A DNA stretch of 64,000 nucleotides from positions 992,001 to 1,056,000 of the forward strand of contig NC_016461.1 in the NCBI RefSeq assembly GCF_000226115.1. Direction: 5' to 3'. Position 1 is the stretch's first letter. Each line of letters starts with the position of its first letter. The notes under the pieces were generated by a model. The model saw nothing but the letters and a program-made list of their open reading frames with translations, ran no database searches and had not been told where the DNA came from. The DNA comes from Thermothielavioides terrestris NRRL 8126. Lineage: Eukaryota > Ascomycota > Sordariomycetes > Sordariales > Chaetomiaceae. This document shows, piece after piece, positions 58,558 to 64,000 of the stretch. A program made the position numbers and the translations under genes.

Positions 58558-61500
58558 TAGTGTAAAGTTCAGAGTGGAGTGCTCGAAGATGCCCCCTTGT
58601 CTCACCTGGGCGGGACCCTGAGGGCCAGTCCACGAGGCACCAGGGGCGCTTCAGGGACGGAGCTTCTTTAGCTCGATTGCCAAAGACAAAAACGGTTAGT
58701 TACGCCTCCCCTTCCGGCCCCTGCTGGTCCCTTGGCCACCATCTCGGAGATCGAACCGAAATCTGTTTAGCGCAATGGCCTCCCCTCTCCCCCCACTCCC
58801 AAACTGCTCGAAATCTGATGGCGGGGTTGCAGAATCGGGAAATCTGGGCTCCCCCATCTGTCTCATGTCGGAACATTGGCCACACGAGAAGGAGAACTGC
58901 ACAGTACGGGTTGGACAGAAGTTACGTACTTTCAGCACAGGCCACGATGCACACAACACAGCAAGATCGGTTCTCAAAGTGACCACCTTACACTACCTGA
59001 CCTTACCTAGGAGTAATGGCTGCTTCACAAAGCGCCCAGTACGGGAGGCTGTTCCAAAATACCTATGCAACTGACGAGCGGGACATTGAACGGGTACGTG
59101 TACACTACGCTGGGCGAGGCGTTTGTCAAAGCCGTCCGCAGATCATCGCTGTTTCGGACCGAAAGTTGCTCGAAATTGCCTCGCGACACACATACCAGTT
59201 TCCCCTCGACGCGTACACTAGTGTAGCCAACGATGGTTAATGCGATCTGCAGGGACAAGATGCGCTGCAACCTGAAGGTACAACGTATATGAGCGAGAAT
59301 ATAAGGTAGGAAACCGCGAGTACGGTTGGATGTCCATACACTAACTGTACGCACTGCCTGCTGTCCATCCCGCCTTGTGCCGGGAGACTGACAGACAGAT
59401 CTGACTGTCTGTGCGAGAACATTGCGAGATCCGTGTCAATGCATCGGTTCCCTGCCGTACTGTGTAGTTTGTCCATGTAACCATACGGCGATGCAAAGTG
59501 ATATCAACTTGTTGAGCTCGGGATCGAGGCAGCTCACTGTCCCCAACGGTTTCGACGATGGGCCCGCGAACCGTTGCAGGATGTCTTTTCCTCTCTGCAC
59601 CTCCCTGCGCCAGGTTAATTACACAGTACTTGGGTAGGATCATGAACCCAGCCGGAGCAGTCGGTTAACCGCGTGCATAAGCCATTATGTCAGCAACAAG
59701 GCATTGTGCAGATTTCTGCAATTTTACCATATCTCTGCACAGTAGTGACTGTGATGGGCGATGCAGGAGGCAGGACGCGCGAAAAGACGAACCGCGGGAC
59801 AACGCGATGATAAGTGAAATGGAATGGATAACTTTTCCTCGGGGAAGACTGTGCGGGCTGATGCCGAGAACAGTTGGCTCGCACTGTCGCGTCTCTCCAT
59901 TGACCCTGCCAGCTGCCTTGCAGTTTCGTGATGCGAACAACTGCAGTCGACTTGGTTGCCGATGAGGACAAATCTGCAGTAGTATTCCGTGCACACGGTC
60001 AACGCTGGGGCGCTCGCTTGGAGACGTGGAGCCCGCTCTCTTCATTGATGCGGGAGCGGGACGTTGAAAAGCGAGGCGCTGGCGTATGTAGTGTAGGTTC
60101 GCTGGGTCTTCGAGAAGCGCTGGGGTCCAACGGGAGGCTGGTCGGGGTTTGTGGTGGCTGAAGCCAAGGCTCGGTTGGCGTCCAGACTAGCGCAAGAACC
60201 GATGTTATGTGCGATCGGAGTTGGTGGCCGAAGCGTGTCTGAGAAGCCCGGATGTTTCACGCTGTCCCCCTGCGTGGCGGGGATGCTTGTTGTTATCAGT
60301 GATGTCGGTTTCGGCCACGAAAAGCGTCATTGCCAGGCGGAACTACCAGCCATCGCCGTCGTCCGGCATGTCTCGCCGAGCCGGATGACCGGGAATGTCG
60401 TGCAGCCACCGCCACGTCCCCGCGGCGGTCGTGCCTTCTTTTTGGGACCCCTCGACCCCAACACCAACACAGCTATACCATGTGTGTAAGGATTATTGCT
60501 CGGCAGAGGGAAGATTCATTAGATCTGCTGCCACTGCCGGCTTCGTGCAACACTGGTCTCCCGTCTTTGGCTGCCGCTGGTACTCTCCGGATGCCGGATG
60601 CGAAGATGGGTGCGTGCATTGTGGGATCTGCTGGCCTCTCCACCTCTCATCAAGTCGTGCGCAGGTCGACGATCCCCGGACGCAGACCCCACGACCTGGT
60701 GCAATGCGGAAACAGGTGCTGCGCATGCATACTTTGGCGAAAGTCTTGGAAGACTTGGACTTCTTGGAACCGGGCTGACAACTGCAATGCACGGCATGCC
60801 AACGGAATATCATGCCGTTCAACTACCGGTAATAAGGGAAGTAGTACCCCAGCACCCGTTACCTGAGCGTATGGATTACACGCTCAGTGCATCTATACGG
60901 TTGTCCTGTCCAGAATAACTGAAGGAATTCCCCCCGTTGTAGGGCAGGGCCGGCCTGCTCCTGGAAGTTACACCCCACCGAGCGACGGTTGTGATCACTG
61001 TTGCGTATCCGTTCAACGTAGAGCGCATGTGTCTGGTGTCCTGTGTAGAGGAGCTCCGGTCTTCCGTGCAGCTGTTGTCAAAAAGCTCGCCTTTGGAGCG
61101 GAGCAGTGGGTTGAGTAACTTGAGTTGTGATCGTCAAACCTAAAATGGTTCAGCATTAGGCGCAATTCTTTGACCCTCCATCCGGACAGAAGACAGGGCA
61201 TCCAGGAACAGCTAACTGCAGTGCAGCCAACGTAGTGTCTTTTGTACACTACACTAGGTGCAATCTCGCATTAGGGGCGCCCAACTGGGAAGATGCTTGC
61301 GAGGTGCGTCAGTCTCCGGTGAAAGCAGCCGAGTCATGCTACCCGCCGGGGATCTGACATACATACATACCTGCCTAATTTGGTGTGCGCGTGGTCTAAC
61401 ATGGTCCTCTCAAGATTCAGATCATCGTGGGATTGCCCTCGCACATGGTTGAGGAGAGGCGCTCAAAGACTGAACTTCTTCCAGCATTTTACACAGTGCG

Positions 61501-63696
61501 GGTATAAGTACGGTATTGCCTTGTACTTCCGTACATCAGAACGACTCACTATACACTACATGGAGTTGCGGAGAACAGCTGAGAGGTAGTGTACGGTGAG
61601 CACACACTATACACTACCCGGTTGACGAATTGAAGCAGATGGCTTCTCTGCGTTAATTTAGAATGGAGCCTCCAAGCTCCTCTCCGCATCTTCGCTGGGA
61701 TCAACCTATATCTGGGGTTAAAGGGGATTCCGGGAGCGCCTCCACTTGGGAGCTGACAACTCCCGCCTGAGCAGTCAGACCTGGCCACAGCGCGTGGCTG
61801 GTCCATCCCACTTTCAACGGTCGCATGCATGACGGGCGCAGGACCAGCTCCCGGAGGTCCTGCGAGGCCGGCGGTGGGGTTATCCCGCCTTCGGCAGAGG
61901 CAACGCGGCGTCGGATCACCTCGTGCAGCAGGCGCTATCCTTGGCGGCCACAATCGAAACCAAGCTCATGAGCTGCTGTTCATACACTACCATAGTGCCC
62001 CAGTGCCCATCGCGGATGACCGCAGGTAATGTACATACATGCAGCTCCGGGGTTATCATTGCCCTTTCTAGGCAATTTGTTATCACTCACGGCTATGAGA
62101 AGTGCGCTGCGTCCTTTTTTGAGTCATTCCGTAATCCGTGCAGTATACGGAGCACACAGCAGTCCATGCATGGAACCCCCGAGCCGAACACCGCAAGGGT
62201 TGCACTGCGTGTCGAGTCCGTCTGTCGACAAAACTCGAAGTGCGACATGGTTCGTTCGTTTCCGAATCTGTGCACGCAGAGGAGGTGGGACAGACAATAC
62301 GGAATAGGTCGAGGTCCAAGTCTCGTCAGCCCTCCTCAGAGGCGTTCCGCATTACGCTACACAGGAGTTAATGTTAAGCTACCGCAGTACAGCAATGGTT
62401 AATGCTTGGTCCCGTGTGATGTTCAAGCGGGCGGCACTGCCCCGGCAATCGGCGACGGCATCCTACCAGGCCGCTGGGCCACCGACCATGGGAAGGCAAC
62501 CTCATCATCAAGCGCCTACGCATGCGAAACGGCGCTCTTCGCGGGCCGCGTGATGGTTGCCGGACAGTGCATACACTATCCTCCGTTCTCTCGTGCGCTG
62601 ATCCGGACTTGCTTGACGCAACTGTCGCCAACTTGCCAGCGCCCATTCGAGAAATGAGACAGTGCGAGCGCCCCATCACTGTGTACCTAGTCTAAAAACA
62701 ACCTGACGTTCGAGCTCGGCACGAGGCTGACCCTGGCCGGTCCCCAAGTGAGCTGAGCAAGGACCACCCCTGTAAACCGCGGGAGTGGGCCGACCACCCA
62801 GGCAGCCAAAGCGCCCCCCCAAGGACATGGTTGCGGCTTCCGGCCGCTCCTTGCATGTCTTGGCCTCCCCGTCAGCCCCGCCTCTTTCCTTGTGCGACCG
62901 CGGCTTGTGTCCGTGATAGGGCCGTCAACTGGGGGCCGAGTCTTGCCTCCCCAATGAGAGCTCGCCGTCGCCGGATCCAACCTCGGGTCACTTGCGACTC
63001 TTGGACAGCGAATGACAGGCCAGCCCAGTTACCACCCAACCACATCCCCTTTCTCCAAGGCAATGAATGGATCCAGGGTGCAACCTGCCATCGGGAGCAC
63101 GCTGGCCAAAACGGTTGGTGCCCGGTCTGCTCGGCGGTCCACGCGAAATGGCTTGGGTCCACGGAAAATGGCTTGGTTCGCGACCAGCCGCTCACCAAAG
63201 GAGACCCGGCCGTCCCCTCCGTGGGCTCGAGGGCATGTGTCGTTATGTCGATCTGGAATTGTATCCGTACACTACACTATACTACACTACCGCGCCAGAG
63301 CGTCCTCCGTAGTGAGCACGGAATCCACGAATGGGTACGGAATAAGGCTGTCCATACATATTGTGCCCGCACCCCACCTCGCCTGCTCCATCGTCCCTGT
63401 CCCTCGTTTCTTGCTCACCCCCTTTTTTTCTGGTCGACCTCGACCGTCGAATTGCCGTCGGTGGCGACCGTCTCGAATTCCCTCCTTGTTCGAGACCCCG
63501 TTCGTCGTGTTGCAAATTCATGCACTCCCACAAACGATCATTTTGAACCCCGTGAAAAGCGACGCCTTGATATCGTCTTGATATTTTTTTCTTCCCCGGC
63601 CAGAGACGCCGGATCGCTACTTGATACTGACTCGCTCCCCGCCGTTCGGCGCCAACACCCGATCAGAGCCCTGTGAGACCGGTCGCCGAAGCTCGA

Positions 63697-64000
63697 ATGG
63701 GTACGTGACTCCGCATGTGCGCGCACACTTGGTCGACGCAGTCGTCACCGACCGACCGAACTTCCCCCCTGCGACCATCCACAACGCCTGGGCCGACGGG
63801 GAAGACGAACTCTTCGGAACTGGATTTCGAAGGGCGAGCGGTTTTCGAGAACTCGCATCCGATCCAACGTTGTCCGTGATCAGGCCGTGACTGCGAAGCA
63901 CCGAGCTCAGCCCTGCCGTGGTTGTACGCGGAGGCGGATTCGATTGTCTTGCAGCCACGACGGACAGCACGGCCCCAAAGCAAGATGTCGTCGAACGAGA
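63697..64000 (+). CDS. 5' end of a gene leaving the window
   Basis: Probable exon 1 is 63697..63700 (ATG plus one base) with donor GTACGT. A 254-nt intron ends in a clean cttgcag at 63954. Exon 2 then opens with a codon completed across the splice, reading MATTDSTAPKQDVVER up to the window edge. The alternative is a 5' UTR intron with the start at 63985 (MSSNE…) in another frame. The preceding 300 bases are pyrimidine-rich leader. The product cannot be named from 16 residues. Confidence 0.45.

Larger units (their letters stand above)
51781..63696. other. 12-kb gene-sparse region
   Basis: No gene could be supported in these 11.9 kb. Open frames are short, start mostly at non-ATG codons and show no family resemblance or usable splice chains. 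The region holds one TIR element (58157-58557), a poly-A/(AAAAG)n tract near 54413-54468 and most of the TACACTAC motifs seen in the window. It has the look of long-decayed intergenic DNA; a lncRNA or fast-evolving small genes cannot be excluded. Confidence 0.5.

Noticed and set aside
59016..59240. Possible exon MAASQSAQYGRLFQNTYATD followed by a GTACGT donor
   Set aside because: No acceptor leads to a continuing protein-like frame; the open stretch is short and ends in TACACTAC-type spacer.
62831..63676. 281-codon plus-strand ORF near the right edge
   Set aside because: Composition is that of random GC-rich sequence; it runs through TACACTAC motifs and the probable leader of the next gene.

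Overview
The window is nuclear DNA of a filamentous ascomycete. The genes have short introns (about 44-280 nt, mostly 52-85) with GT..AG borders, and there are long GC-balanced spacers. The protein set (SulP permease, ISC1, Zn2Cys6 factor, GT2-like membrane enzyme) and gene style fit Sordariomycetes, probably Sordariales/Chaetomiaceae. The rank is inferred from general familiarity, not computed.

Layout: (1) 1-2127, 3' truncated membrane glycosyltransferase on the minus strand. (2) 2.1-6.3 kb, spacer with three relic-like coding fragments. (3) 6.3-9.6 kb, THOC5-like mRNA-export factor and an IZH3/PAQR membrane protein, divergent. (4) 9.9-10.5 kb, a small four-exon cysteine-rich secreted protein. 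(5) 10.5-13.5 kb, repeats and a TIR element with telomere-like DNA inside. (6) 13.5-15.2 kb, the mitotic-exit GAP Bub2/Cdc16. (7) 18-20.8 kb, sulfate permease. (8) 21.8-29.7 kb, a compact block of four conserved genes: ISC1, SWD3/WDR5, PCC1 and CDC14. ISC1/SWD3 and PCC1/CDC14 share divergent promoters. (9) 34.4-39 kb, a SWIM-finger protein convergent with a degenerate kinase-like protein. (10) 43.8-46.7 kb, a seven-exon Zn2Cys6 factor. (11) 46.7-50.4 kb, spacer with a second TIR element. (12) 50.4-51.8 kb, a TauD/TfdA-type oxygenase. (13) 51.8-63.7 kb, a gene-sparse stretch with a third TIR element and many short dispersed motifs. (14) 63.7 kb to the end, the start of a gene leaving the window.

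Most genes are housekeeping and look independently regulated; this is not a biosynthetic or defence cluster. Bub2 and Cdc14 both act in mitotic exit/septation, but they lie 12 kb apart with unrelated genes between them. No tRNA, rRNA or CRISPR was seen. All exon joins were made by eye from splice signals, reading-frame continuity and remembered family conservation.
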